Position numbers and translations under genes: made by a program. The notes under the pieces were generated by a model. It saw only the letters and a program-made list of their open reading frames with translations, had not been told where the DNA came from and made no database searches. From Candidatus Nanopelagicales bacterium (GTDB lineage: Bacteria; Actinomycetota; Actinomycetes; S36-B12; GCA-2699445): DNA of 64,000 nucleotides. The DNA lies in contig JBAOHO010000008.1 in the NCBI GenBank assembly GCA_037045355.1, positions 186,001-250,000 on the forward strand, written 5' to 3'. Positions 54,469 to 63,777 of this stretch are shown here, in pieces (the stretch's first letter is position 1; each line of letters opens with the position of its first letter).

Positions 54469-55653
54469 TCACCTGCTCTCGCTCCCGGTTCCGGTCTCGG
54501 TCGCGGTCTCGGTCTGGGCTGAGGAGTCGCTGACGGATGATGCGGCCGGGGGCTGTTCGGGAGCCTTTGGCAGGGACTGCGTCGCGGTTGCTCGCCCTCT
54601 AACGGCCAGGCTGACCGCACCCATCACCCCCCCGACGATTGCCGCCGCAAGGGGGTTCACGGAAACAGTGCTCTGCGCCCCGATGGCGGGCGGAACCATG
54701 ACCTGCGCGTCCATCATCAGCGCCAGCCACCCCGCGAAAGCGGCAGCCCCCAGGGTTCCGCTCCAGAACGGACACTGGTCGTGTCGGCGACGCAGGACCC
54801 AGCCGACGGCTGCCGCGATGAGCACGACGACGAGGATGCCGACCAGTGCGATGACCGGGCCCGCTTGCCAGGTCGTCAGCACGTAGGGATCCGGTGCCAC
54901 TCGGGTGAGACCGAAAGTGACGGGTACTCCCGCCATCGCAAACACAGCCAACGTTCCCGACAGCGGAAACAGAAGCCCGAGAGTCGCCGCGGCGGAGATG
55001 CTGCTGGTCAGCCAGGCAGTCCCGGCCAGCAACGCCACTGTCAGGATCAGTCCAGGCGCGACGACCACCGCCCATGCGACATGGCGCGCAGGTTGCCACC
55101 ATGACAGTCCGACGGTGTTGGTGAGCCCGATGACGAGCAGTAGCAGCGCGGCGCCCACAATCGTGCCGGGGTGCAGATCGCCGGTCCACCACCACGTCAG
55201 CCCCTCACGCACGGAGACGGATCCTGCTGCGTTGGTCGTTGTATCCGTCGTACTCGATGCCCAGACCAGGACAGCGGCGAGCGCTGCGGTGGTGATGGCC
55301 GCGGTGATGACCCCGAGAATTCCGGGCTGCCACCGTCGGAACATCATGGCCGCGGGGAGCCCGGCGCCGGCTGTGATCAGCAGGGGTGCGCCCGCCACCC
55401 AGACGGTCCATCCCGCACCATTGGGCAGGTCGCTGACGACTTGCTGGCTCCACCCGCCCCACAGTCCGGTACCGGTCAGCCAGGTTCCGAGTGACATCGG
55501 TTCCGTGCTGGTCACGCCGAGTGCGATGAGTACCAGTGTCACGAACACGGCGACCAGCAGTGCTCCTACGAACGCCGCGACGCCGATGATGACACCGGCC
55601 CATGGACGGGAATGGCGGGTCTGCGACGCGTGGGTTGTCGCGACGGCGGTCAT
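54469..55653 (-). CDS. Polytopic membrane protein, unknown
   Basis: 394 residues with about ten hydrophobic helices and a Ser/Thr/Glu-rich tail (SSVSDSSAQTETATETGTGS). No transporter motif recognised. Start overlaps the stop of the beta-propeller gene (ATGA), so the two are coupled. Confidence 0.7.
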   Translation of the reverse strand: MTAVATTHASQTRHSRPWAGVIIGVAAFVGALLVAVFVTLVLIALGVTSTEPMSLGTWLTGTGLWGGWSQQVVSDLPNGAGWTVWVAGAPLLITAGAGLPAAMMFRRWQPGILGVITAAITTAALAAVLVWASSTTDTTTNAAGSVSVREGLTWWWTGDLHPGTIVGAALLLLVIGLTNTVGLSWWQPARHVAWAVVVAPGLILTVALLAGTAWLTSSISAAATLGLLFPLSGTLAVFAMAGVPVTFGLTRVAPDPYVLTTWQAGPVIALVGILVVVLIAAAVGWVLRRRHDQCPFWSGTLGAAAFAGWLALMMDAQVMVPPAIGAQSTVSVNPLAAAIVGGVMGAVSLAVRGRATATQSLPKAPEQPPAASSVSDSSAQTETATETGTGSESR

Positions 55654-58232
55654 GACGATGCCCCGCCGGCAGACGATGCCCCGCCGGAAGACGATGCCCC
55701 GCCGGAAAGGGTGGTGCGGGTGGCGGCGTACGCATCGGTCATCACGATCGCCGTCGTTCGCTCTGGGAGCGAAGTGTCGCCGAGTGCGACCGAGGTGCCG
55801 GTGATGTTGCCGGACTCGTCGGTGCTCATCGTCGTCCCCGAGAAGTAGTCCAACGGCAAAGGTTGCCCGGTCAGTTCATCGATGAGCAAGATCGACACGA
55901 AGTGGTCTGTCGCGCCATAGGAGACCCCTGGTGCGACGTCCACAGTTGCGGTCACGCGGCCATCCGTCACCTCGACATCTCCGATCGTGACGCCTCGTGG
56001 GCTTCGGGCTGCGGGAGACCGTGTGATCTCGGCCAGGAAGGTTCCGGCCGCGGTGATGACGCCTTCGGTGTCACACATCCCGGTAATCGGCATCCGTGTG
56101 CCGTAGCCCGGGATTCCGGCGCACACTGCTTCGGCGAAGAACTGGGAATCGGCGCGGACGACACCGTCCGCCCCGAAGGTGCCGCGGAGGTCGAAGCGCC
56201 GTAGCGGCACTGGTCCGAAGGTGAACCACAGATTCACCTGTTGGGCGGACCACGCGAACTCCCCGCTGCGTTGCTCGCCCGTCGTCGCGAAAGCGAATCG
56301 GGCCGCGGGGTCTGACACGATGCGGCCTGCGGGTGTCCGTCGGGCGCCGACGAACCAGGTCACAGGTTCCGCGGCATCAGTGTCGACCTGGGTGCCGATG
56401 AGATCGTAGAAATCGAAGCCGATCTGGTTGACGCTCGTCAGCATCGGGGGAAGTGTCACCGCCAACCGGGACAATGACAGACCTTCTCCGGGAGCGAACC
56501 GGGGCGGATCACCATCCGGGCCCGTGCGAACTCGGAACTCGCCGCGGAAAGGTTGCACTTCACCAGGACCCAGATGCAGGTTCCCCAGTCGCGGCCCGCC
56601 GACCGTCGCCAAACCCGCAACGGTCACGGTGAACTCGGTCTCGGACGGGAGCAGGTCCGTCGGCCTGACGAAGACGTAGCGTCCGTCGCCCGACAAGGAC
56701 ACCTCGGCGGCGACCTCAGGTTCGACCGTCACCAACGACTCCGCATCCGGCGAGGGAATCATCCGGGCGGGTACCGTGCGGCCACCGTCGCGCACCACGA
56801 GGCGCCCCGTGAAATACCCCGCTGGAGTGATGACCGCAGGCGTCCCGTCGGTGACCAGTCCGCCCCCGACGTTCACCGGGTACAGGTAGGTACCGTCGGC
56901 GGGAAGCTCGGAGGACTGCGGGACGCACCGGCGGTCGGAGACCTTCGCCCGCAGGCAGTAGTCGTAGGGAACGAACCAGATCGTCCCATCCTGACTTCCG
57001 AGCACCACTCCGTCCCGAGTCAGGGCCGGTGACGAGTTCAGTTGGTTCCGGGTGGCCAGTTCCGGTTCGCGCGAGGTGGTGTCGAACGCCCACCGACGCG
57101 TGCCCGCAGCCGCGTCCACCGCCACGACGTGCCCCCCGGCATTGCCCACGTAGACGACCCAGTCTCCCTCGGCAGAGCGTCCCACCACGGGAGAACTCCG
57201 GATGGGTGCCCCGGTATCGAACTCCCACAGCAGCGTCCCGTCGGGTGCCGCCGAGTACAGGGTCCCGTCAGTAGAGCCGATGATGATCTGTTCGACCACT
57301 CCGTCGGGCGACTCGATCAACGCGGGGGAGGCGTAGATGTGATCCCCGGTCGCGAGCGTCCACTGAACCGATCCGCTCGCGCTGTCCAGCGCATAGAGCT
57401 GCCCGTCGAATGACCCCACGTACAAGGTTCCCGCCAGTGACAGGGCAGGCGACGACGTGACGTATCCGAGGGTTGTGCGCTGCCAGAGCTGTCCACCGTC
57501 GGGATCGAGGGCGAACACGCGGGTGTCCACCGACCCCCAGTAGCTGTTTCCCTGTTCGTCCAACGCCGGGACGGTCCAAACGGCGTCCCCGGCGGGCACG
57601 GCCCAGCGGATCGTGCCGTCCGGGTTGATGGCGTAGGCCTGGCTTCCCGTGTTGCCCTGGAAGATCGTGCCGTCCGGGCCGACATTCGGACTGCCCTCCC
57701 ACCACGACACGAGCTGGGGACTGCCGTCAGCCACCGGAAGGGCATCGAGTTCCCAAACGGTGCGTTCGCCGCGGGGCAGGTCGGGGTCGGTGCGCACGCG
57801 GCGCAGGACCTGGTCGCCCGACCCGAACACCAGGGACTGCCCAACTCCGGGTTCGGGGGCCAGCAGCGCCGGGGCGGTATCGATGATTCCGCGGGTCCTG
57901 TAGGTCCAGACAGTGTCACCTTCTCGGTTCAGTCCATACAACGTGTGGTCTGCCGATCCGACGTAGATGGTGCCGTCGGAGGCGACCACTGGTGTCGAGA
58001 AGATTCCGCGCCCGGTGGGGACTGACCACGGTGTGAGGCCCGTGTCCCGTGCGACCAGCTCCGAGGCTCCAGTGTTGCGCAGATCGTGGCGCATAGTGGG
58101 CCATGGGGAGCCCGGTTGAGTTCCCGGCGACACCGTGGCGGCGGTGGGGTCCTCGGCGGCGTCCGTCGCGGCGTGAGTGGCGACGACGAGCGCTCCGAGC
58201 ACCAGTGCAACAACTGCGATACGCGATCGCAT
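55650..58232 (-). CDS. Exported PQQ-like beta-propeller protein
   Basis: 860 residues from ATG 58232: signal peptide (IAVVALVLGALVVATHAA), then seven or so propeller blades with the repeating pattern DGTIYVGSADHTLYGLN, GTLYVGSFDGQLYALDSASG, GTLYSAAPDGTLLWEFDTGA. From about 430 on, beta-sandwich domains with cysteines (FAEAVCAGIPG; ITGMCDTEG). The C-terminus is three SGGASS repeats. Extracellular binding or scaffold role likely; ligand unknown. Confidence 0.75.
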   Translation of the reverse strand: MRSRIAVVALVLGALVVATHAATDAAEDPTAATVSPGTQPGSPWPTMRHDLRNTGASELVARDTGLTPWSVPTGRGIFSTPVVASDGTIYVGSADHTLYGLNREGDTVWTYRTRGIIDTAPALLAPEPGVGQSLVFGSGDQVLRRVRTDPDLPRGERTVWELDALPVADGSPQLVSWWEGSPNVGPDGTIFQGNTGSQAYAINPDGTIRWAVPAGDAVWTVPALDEQGNSYWGSVDTRVFALDPDGGQLWQRTTLGYVTSSPALSLAGTLYVGSFDGQLYALDSASGSVQWTLATGDHIYASPALIESPDGVVEQIIIGSTDGTLYSAAPDGTLLWEFDTGAPIRSSPVVGRSAEGDWVVYVGNAGGHVVAVDAAAGTRRWAFDTTSREPELATRNQLNSSPALTRDGVVLGSQDGTIWFVPYDYCLRAKVSDRRCVPQSSELPADGTYLYPVNVGGGLVTDGTPAVITPAGYFTGRLVVRDGGRTVPARMIPSPDAESLVTVEPEVAAEVSLSGDGRYVFVRPTDLLPSETEFTVTVAGLATVGGPRLGNLHLGPGEVQPFRGEFRVRTGPDGDPPRFAPGEGLSLSRLAVTLPPMLTSVNQIGFDFYDLIGTQVDTDAAEPVTWFVGARRTPAGRIVSDPAARFAFATTGEQRSGEFAWSAQQVNLWFTFGPVPLRRFDLRGTFGADGVVRADSQFFAEAVCAGIPGYGTRMPITGMCDTEGVITAAGTFLAEITRSPAARSPRGVTIGDVEVTDGRVTATVDVAPGVSYGATDHFVSILLIDELTGQPLPLDYFSGTTMSTDESGNITGTSVALGDTSLPERTTAIVMTDAYAATRTTLSGGASSSGGASSAGGASS
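55654..55707. repeat. Three 18-bp repeats encoding Gly-Gly-Ala-Ser-Ser tail
   Basis: GACGATGCCCCGCCGGAA-type unit three times at the end of the propeller gene. Slippage here changes only the tail length in steps of six residues. Confidence 0.85.
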
Positions 58233-58326
58233 GCCGACAGCGTAGCGCTGAGGCCTCGGCAGTTGCCTGCGGTGACGGTTGTCGGAATGCACCCTGTCCG
58301 AGCGTCGGTTCTGGGAGCATCTCGGT

Positions 58327-58995
58327 GTGAGGGCAGGCAAGCAGGGACACGCGCACCCCAAGGTGCAGACCGCGGATCCGCGGCTTGCGCTGGAGGTCGG
58401 GTTCCTGATCGCCGTCATCGTCGTCATCCAACTGGCGCTGCCGGATGAGCTTGCGGTCGGACCGATCCCCGCGTGGGCGATCCCTGTCATCGAGGTCATC
58501 GGCCTACCGGCCGGCCTGCTGATCACCCGGCAGTTGGGCGTGCACCCCAGACGTATCCAGACACTGATCGGCCTCTACCTCGGCTTCCTGGTACTTGCCA
58601 GTGTCGTCAACGCCGCCTCACTGTTCATCAGCCTCCTGGAGGGGGATCAGGACTCCGCCGACTACCTGTTGTTCGCGGGTTTCGGTGTCCTCGTGATCAA
58701 CGTCCTGAGTTTCGCCTTGGTGTATTGGTGGGTCGATGCCGGTGGCCCCGTGGCGCGGTTGACAGCTACCAACGATCAACGGGACTTCCTCTACCCGCAG
58801 CAGGGCTGGAATGAACCGTGGCAACCGAAACTCGCGGACTACTGCTTCACGGCGTACACGAACATCATCGCCTTCAGCCCCACCGACACGATGCCGCTCA
58901 CTCACCGCGCCAAGTTCATGTTCACGGTCCAGTCCAGCGTGTCACTGGTCACCGTTCTGGTCGTCCTGAGTCGGGCGATCAACTTGATCCCTTGA
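58327..58995 (+). CDS. Membrane protein of unknown function
   Basis: 222 residues from GTG 58327 (poor ribosome site; an upstream TTG at 58279 is less likely). Five hydrophobic helices, and a conserved-looking end FSPTDTMPLTHRAKFMFTVQ then VSLVTVLVVLSRAINLI, a motif common to an uncharacterised actinobacterial membrane family. Confidence 0.65.
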   Translation: MRAGKQGHAHPKVQTADPRLALEVGFLIAVIVVIQLALPDELAVGPIPAWAIPVIEVIGLPAGLLITRQLGVHPRRIQTLIGLYLGFLVLASVVNAASLFISLLEGDQDSADYLLFAGFGVLVINVLSFALVYWWVDAGGPVARLTATNDQRDFLYPQQGWNEPWQPKLADYCFTAYTNIIAFSPTDTMPLTHRAKFMFTVQSSVSLVTVLVVLSRAINLIP

Positions 58996-59071
58996 GATCC
59001 GAGCCGAGCAGCTCGACTTCAGATGCCTCAATGTCAGGCGAAGTGCGCCGCGGGTCGAAGTGCGCCGCAGG

Positions 59072-60001
59072 TCAGGGGTTGCGGATTCGATCCAGTGCGA
59101 TCGCGGTGGCCACCGACGCATTGAGCGACTCGGTGCTGCGTGCGATCGGGATCGTGACCAGGAGATCGCACGCTTGCGCGACCAAGGGAGAAATCCCGGC
59201 GGCCTCGTTGCCGACCACCATCACCACCGGCTGATCCCACATGCCCCGGTCTACTTCCGACAGCGGAGTTCCGCCGGTCGTGGCCAGGCCTACCGCGACG
59301 TATCCGGCTTTGCGCAGCGACGCGACCGCTCGCGTCATGTTCACGACCTGCGCCACGGGCATTCGGCTCAGTGCGCCCGCCGATGACCGCCAGGCGGAGG
59401 CGGTCACGCTCGCGGCGCGACGATTGGGCAGTACGAGCCCGGAGGCACCGAATGCCGCAGCGGACCGGGCGATCGCGCCGAGGTTCCGGCTGTCTTGGAT
59501 GTGATCCAAAGCGACGACCAGCGGCCCTCCACCCGAGGCCGGACCGGCGGCGATGACGTCGTGCAGTTCGGCGTAGGCGAACGGTGCCACCACCAACGCG
59601 ATGCCTTGGTGGGGGAGGCCATCACCCAGCGCGTCCATTTCCCGTTTCGTGCGGACGTTGACCGGGACACCCGCAGCGAGCGCGTTGCGTTTGGCCCGCG
59701 ATGTCCTGACGTCATCGGTCAGGAAATCTCCGACCGACAGTTCCACCGCGGGAACCTGCGCCGTCAACGCTTCGTCCACCGCGTTGCGGCCCAGGATCAC
59801 CTCGCGCCGCGAACTGTCCGATCGCCGGCCGCCCCGGCGGGCCGCGCGGCGCGCTGCCGGGTGTCCCGGACGGCGCTCGGCAGGCGGGGTTGGTCCCTTG
59901 CCCGTGAGGCCTCTGCGGCGTTGCCCGCCCGAGCCCACCGTTTGGCCCTTCTTTGTGCTCGTGTCGCGAACCGCGCCCTTGCGGCGTGAGTTACCTGCCA
60001 T
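59072..60001 (-). CDS. rlmB: TrmH/SpoU family rRNA 2'-O-methyltransferase (RlmB type)
   Basis: 309 residues. Basic N-terminal extension (to about 65), then substrate-binding domain and SPOUT fold with motif 1 LDHIQDSRNLGAIARSA, motif 2 VVGNEAAGIS and motif 3 LNASVATAIALDRI. Methylates a ribose in 23S rRNA. ATG 60001 overlaps the cysS stop (ATGA). Confidence 0.92.
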   Translation of the reverse strand: MAGNSRRKGAVRDTSTKKGQTVGSGGQRRRGLTGKGPTPPAERRPGHPAARRAARRGGRRSDSSRREVILGRNAVDEALTAQVPAVELSVGDFLTDDVRTSRAKRNALAAGVPVNVRTKREMDALGDGLPHQGIALVVAPFAYAELHDVIAAGPASGGGPLVVALDHIQDSRNLGAIARSAAAFGASGLVLPNRRAASVTASAWRSSAGALSRMPVAQVVNMTRAVASLRKAGYVAVGLATTGGTPLSEVDRGMWDQPVVMVVGNEAAGISPLVAQACDLLVTIPIARSTESLNASVATAIALDRIRNP

Positions 60002-61404
60002 CACGGTGCTTTCGGTTCGGCCCACGACCAGGAACTGCCCGTGGGGCCGTCTTCGATGGCGAGTCCTGCGGCCAACAGGTCATCGCGGATCCGGTCCGCG
60101 GCGGCGAAGTCCTTGGCGGCGCGAGCGTCGGCCCGCTGGGCCAGCATCGCCGACACGATGGTGTCCAGTGCCTGGTCGGAGGGGTTGTCGGTGGTGTCCT
60201 GCCAGGAAGGGGCCAGTGGGTCGAAGCCCAGGATGTCGCTCATGCGGCGGACTTGGGCCAGGAGGTCGGCGGCGGTCTCCAGGTCGCCGGTGGCCAGCGC
60301 CTCATTGCCGCGGGTCACGGTCTCGTGCAGGACGGCCAACGCCGCGGGTACGCCCAGGTCGTCGTTCATTGCCGACGCGAAGGACTCGGGGACGTCTGCC
60401 GCGGGTGCGCGGATGCCGCACCTTTCGACTGCTCGGCGAAGGAATGACTCGATGCGTCGGTAGGCGGTCGCCGATTCGTCGAGCGACTGCGGCGAGTACT
60501 CCAGCATCGACCGGTAGTGGGCCGATCCCAGGTAGTACCGCAGCTCGATCGCACGAACCTGGGACAGCACGTGTGAGACAAGAAGCGAGTTGCCCAGCGA
60601 CTTGCTCATCTTCTCGCCCGCCGTGGTGACCCAGCCGTTGTGCATCCAGTACCGGGCGAAGCGGTCACCCGCCGCCTGGGACTGCGCGATCTCGTTCTCA
60701 TGGTGCGGGAAGATCAAGTCGATGCCACCGCCGTGGATGTCGAACTCAGGGCCGCAGTACTTGGCGGCCATCGCCGAACACTCCAGGTGCCAGCCGGGAC
60801 GGCCGGCGCCCCACGGTGTGGGCCAGGTCGGGCCGCCTTCACGTGCCCCCTTCCACATCGCGAAGTCCCGCGGATCCCGTTTGGCGGTCGAGGACGAGTC
60901 GGCTGCCGGCTGCATGTCGGCGAGCCGTTGACCGCTCAGTGATCCGTACTCGGGGAATGAGCGGACGTCGAAGTAGACGTCGCCGTCGTCCGTGGCGTAA
61001 GCGTGGCCCGAGGTGATGAGCCGATCCATCAAGTCGACCATTTCGGGGATATGCCCTGTCGCCCGCGGTGAGTAGGTGGGGTCAAGGACGCCGAGGCTTC
61101 GGTACGCGTCATCAAAACTGCGTTCGTGGGTGTAGGCCCACGACCACCAAGGGATGTCCGCCTCTCGCGACTTGGCGAGGATCTTGTCGTCGATGTCGGT
61201 CACGTTGCGTACGAAGGTGACGTCGTAGCCGGAGAAACTCATCCAGCGCCGCAAGATGTCGAAGACCAAAGCCGATCGGACATGTCCGATGTGCGGGTCC
61301 GATTGGACCGTCGCACCGCACACGTAGATGGACACTTCACCTTCCCGCAGGGGGATGAACTCACGCAACGAACGCGAGGCGGTGTCGTGCAGGCGCAGGG
61401 TCAC
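60001..61404 (-). CDS. cysS: Cysteinyl-tRNA synthetase
   Basis: 467 residues. Class I signature: VCGATVQSDPHIGHVRS with the zinc Cys and HIGH, then WHLECSAM, HHENEIAQSQ (zinc ligands) and KMSKSLGN. Full length, distinguishing it from the shorter ligase MshC. Charges tRNA-Cys. Confidence 0.97.
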   Translation of the reverse strand: MTLRLHDTASRSLREFIPLREGEVSIYVCGATVQSDPHIGHVRSALVFDILRRWMSFSGYDVTFVRNVTDIDDKILAKSREADIPWWSWAYTHERSFDDAYRSLGVLDPTYSPRATGHIPEMVDLMDRLITSGHAYATDDGDVYFDVRSFPEYGSLSGQRLADMQPAADSSSTAKRDPRDFAMWKGAREGGPTWPTPWGAGRPGWHLECSAMAAKYCGPEFDIHGGGIDLIFPHHENEIAQSQAAGDRFARYWMHNGWVTTAGEKMSKSLGNSLLVSHVLSQVRAIELRYYLGSAHYRSMLEYSPQSLDESATAYRRIESFLRRAVERCGIRAPAADVPESFASAMNDDLGVPAALAVLHETVTRGNEALATGDLETAADLLAQVRRMSDILGFDPLAPSWQDTTDNPSDQALDTIVSAMLAQRADARAAKDFAAADRIRDDLLAAGLAIEDGPTGSSWSWAEPKAP

Positions 61405-61435
61405 CCGTCAAGGTTAGGGCCTGTGCGGGATCCAT

Positions 61436-61927
61436 TCATAAGGGCTTGGCCGGGCGGATGGCCACGAGAGCCGTGGCGATCGCCGCCAGGCCCTCGCCGC
61501 GACCGGTCAGACCCAAACCGTCGGTCGTCGTGGCGCTGATGCTCACGTGACAACCGGCTGCCGCCGACATGATGGCTGCAGCCTCGTCGCGGCGAGGCGC
61601 CATGCGCGGCGAGTTGCCGATGACCTGAATGGCGATGTTCTGAGGCACGTGACCGGCGGCTCGGACCCGTACCGCCGTCTCGGTGAGCAATCGGCTCCCG
61701 CTCGCTCCCGCCCACTGCGGATCAGACGTGCCGAACTGCGAGCCGAGATCACCCAGGCCGCAAGCGGACAGCAACGCATCACACGCGGCGTGGCTGGCGA
61801 CATCGGCATCGCTGTGACCGGCCAGTCCCACCTCTCCGGGCCACAACAGTCCGCCCAGCCACATCTCCCGGGTCGCGTCGAAGGCGTGGACATCAACCCC
61901 GATCCCGACGCGCAGATCAGTGAACAT
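61436..61927 (-). CDS. ispF: 2-C-methyl-D-erythritol 2,4-cyclodiphosphate synthase
   Basis: 163 residues, MEP isoprenoid pathway. Metal site GIGVDVHAF (Asp, His) and GHSDADVASHA, plus QVIGNSPRM. Preceded by ispD with an 11-bp gap. Confidence 0.96.
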   Translation of the reverse strand: MFTDLRVGIGVDVHAFDATREMWLGGLLWPGEVGLAGHSDADVASHAACDALLSACGLGDLGSQFGTSDPQWAGASGSRLLTETAVRVRAAGHVPQNIAIQVIGNSPRMAPRRDEAAAIMSAAAGCHVSISATTTDGLGLTGRGEGLAAIATALVAIRPAKPL

Positions 61928-61938
61928 GAGGTCTCCTT

Positions 61939-62655
61939 CTACTCACGATGTCCATGGGTTCTGGCGCCGGGGTCCACGGCCCTGGCCACGAGGTCCTCGG
62001 CGATCAACAGGTCAGTCGGTGTCGTGATCTTGAAGGCATTTGGATGACCCGCGACCACCTGTACCGGTAGCCCCAAACGCTCAACGAGTGCCGCGTCATC
62101 GGTCGCGTCCGCGCCCGGCTGTGCCAGGGCCCTGCTCAGCACGTCTCGCGTGAATCCCTGCGGTGTCTGGATAGCCCGTAAGTTCGCCCGGGCGGGAGTG
62201 GCGAGCACTGTGTCGGATTCGTCCACCTGCTTGATCGTGTCGACCACAGGCAGTCCGGGAATCACTGCTGGCACGTCGACCGACACCTGGGTGATGACCC
62301 GGTCGAAGACGTCGTAAGGCGCGAAGGGTCGGGCCGCGTCGTGCACCAACACGCCGGTCGATCCGGCGGGCAGGGCCGCGAGCCCGGCGCGCACGGAGTC
62401 GGAGCGCTGCGCTCCGCCGGCCACGATGACCAGCGGGATCTCGGTGTCGATGGTGGCGGTCATCTGCCGAACCTGGTCGAGATGCCCAGGTGGGGCGACC
62501 ACCGCAATCGACCGGATGGCCGGGTGCGCGGCTACGGTCCGCAAGGCGTGGACGAGCATCGGTGTGCCCGCGATCGGAACCAAGGCCTTGGGGATCCCAC
62601 TGCCGAGCCGTTCCCCCTGCCCGGCTGCGGACACGATGCAGCCGAACTCGATCAC
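61939..62655 (-). CDS. ispD: 2-C-methyl-D-erythritol 4-phosphate cytidylyltransferase
   Basis: 238 residues. CTP-binding loop SAAGQGERLGSGIPKALVPI, VHDAARPF and TPQGFTRDV are the family motifs. Third MEP pathway step. Overlaps the PIN/TRAM gene by 4 bp. Confidence 0.96.
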   Translation of the reverse strand: MIEFGCIVSAAGQGERLGSGIPKALVPIAGTPMLVHALRTVAAHPAIRSIAVVAPPGHLDQVRQMTATIDTEIPLVIVAGGAQRSDSVRAGLAALPAGSTGVLVHDAARPFAPYDVFDRVITQVSVDVPAVIPGLPVVDTIKQVDESDTVLATPARANLRAIQTPQGFTRDVLSRALAQPGADATDDAALVERLGLPVQVVAGHPNAFKITTPTDLLIAEDLVARAVDPGARTHGHRE

Positions 62656-63737
62656 GGGGCCACTTCCCGCATTTTCGCGAAAGCCAGCCTGCCGTTCGAG
62701 GTGGTCAGGACACTGGTGACTTCGACGGTGACATCGGTGCCGATCGCGGGTAGCCCTTGATCGACGACCACCATAGTGCCGTCGTCCAAGTACCCGACTG
62801 CCTGGCCGTGTTCTTTGCCCTCGCGGATCAGCGACAGGTGGGTGACATCACCGACGACGATCGGTGGGCGTAGTGCGAGTGACAGTTTGTGCAGATTCTG
62901 GACTTGAACGCCGGAGATCTCCGCGACCTTGGCCAGACCGCTGTCGGATGTGAGTAGGGCCAGTTGCCGAGACCGTGCGATCTGGACGAGCTTGGCGTCG
63001 ACGGTCGCAGCGCCGGCTGCCTCATCGGGGATGACCGAGACCTCGACAGCGGGCAGTCGGCGCAGTTCCTCCAACGTCGTGAGACCCCGGCGGCCCTTCT
63101 CGCGTCGCCGCTGGTCCGGGGAATCGGCCAGTGCCTGCAGTTCGTCGAGGACGGGTTGGCACACCACCAGAGGTCCCGAACTGAATCCGGCTCGCACGAC
63201 GTCCACGATCCGCCCGTCGATGGCGACCGAGGAGTCGAGGAGACGTCCGGCGCGGACCCGCTCGGGCACGGCGACACCGGCGCGGCTGCCGATCGTCTGG
63301 AGCACTTCGCTGCGGCGGCGCTGGGCCACGGTGAAGCCGAAGGCGCCGGCGAGAATCACGGCGAACGCGAAGATGCACAAGGCGATGATGGGCGTCGTGA
63401 TGAGGAACACGGGCCACACGACGAGGGCCACCAACGCGGCCCCCACCAGCGCCCCGATGGCACCCGATACAACTTCCTCAGGAGTGATTCCGCCGAGTGC
63501 CTGCTCGCCGCGGTCCAAGGCTCCGACCGCCTGACGGGCGATCACGCCTCCGAGCGAGTACCCGAGGCCCGCGCCGACGATCAATCCGACCATGGGTGCG
63601 GTGAACAGTCCGAGAACGGCAACGTCGGGGGTTGTGGTGACCGACTCGCCGATCTGCAGACCCACAGCGGCACCCAGAACGACGACGAGAAGTCGCAGGA
63701 CCTCGACGACGGCATCGGCTCGGCCGCGCTTGTTCAC
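62652..63737 (-). CDS. Membrane PIN/TRAM domain protein
   Basis: 361 residues. Four N-terminal helices (VVVLGAAVGLQIG; FTAPMVGLIVGAGLGYSLGG; VFLITTPIIALCIFAFAVI), a PIN nuclease domain starting LLDSSVAIDGRIVDVVRAG with acidic residues (DSSVAIDGR; DAKLV), and a TRAM domain at the C-terminus (VDQGLPAIGTDVTVEVTSVL). Typically next to carD/ispD in actinomycetes. Predicted RNA-processing role. Confidence 0.85.
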   Translation of the reverse strand: MNKRGRADAVVEVLRLLVVVLGAAVGLQIGESVTTTPDVAVLGLFTAPMVGLIVGAGLGYSLGGVIARQAVGALDRGEQALGGITPEEVVSGAIGALVGAALVALVVWPVFLITTPIIALCIFAFAVILAGAFGFTVAQRRRSEVLQTIGSRAGVAVPERVRAGRLLDSSVAIDGRIVDVVRAGFSSGPLVVCQPVLDELQALADSPDQRRREKGRRGLTTLEELRRLPAVEVSVIPDEAAGAATVDAKLVQIARSRQLALLTSDSGLAKVAEISGVQVQNLHKLSLALRPPIVVGDVTHLSLIREGKEHGQAVGYLDDGTMVVVDQGLPAIGTDVTVEVTSVLTTSNGRLAFAKMREVAP

Positions 63738-63777
63738 ACGTTCATTGTGGCGCTGCGCGCCGGGTCGTGGGGAAAGT

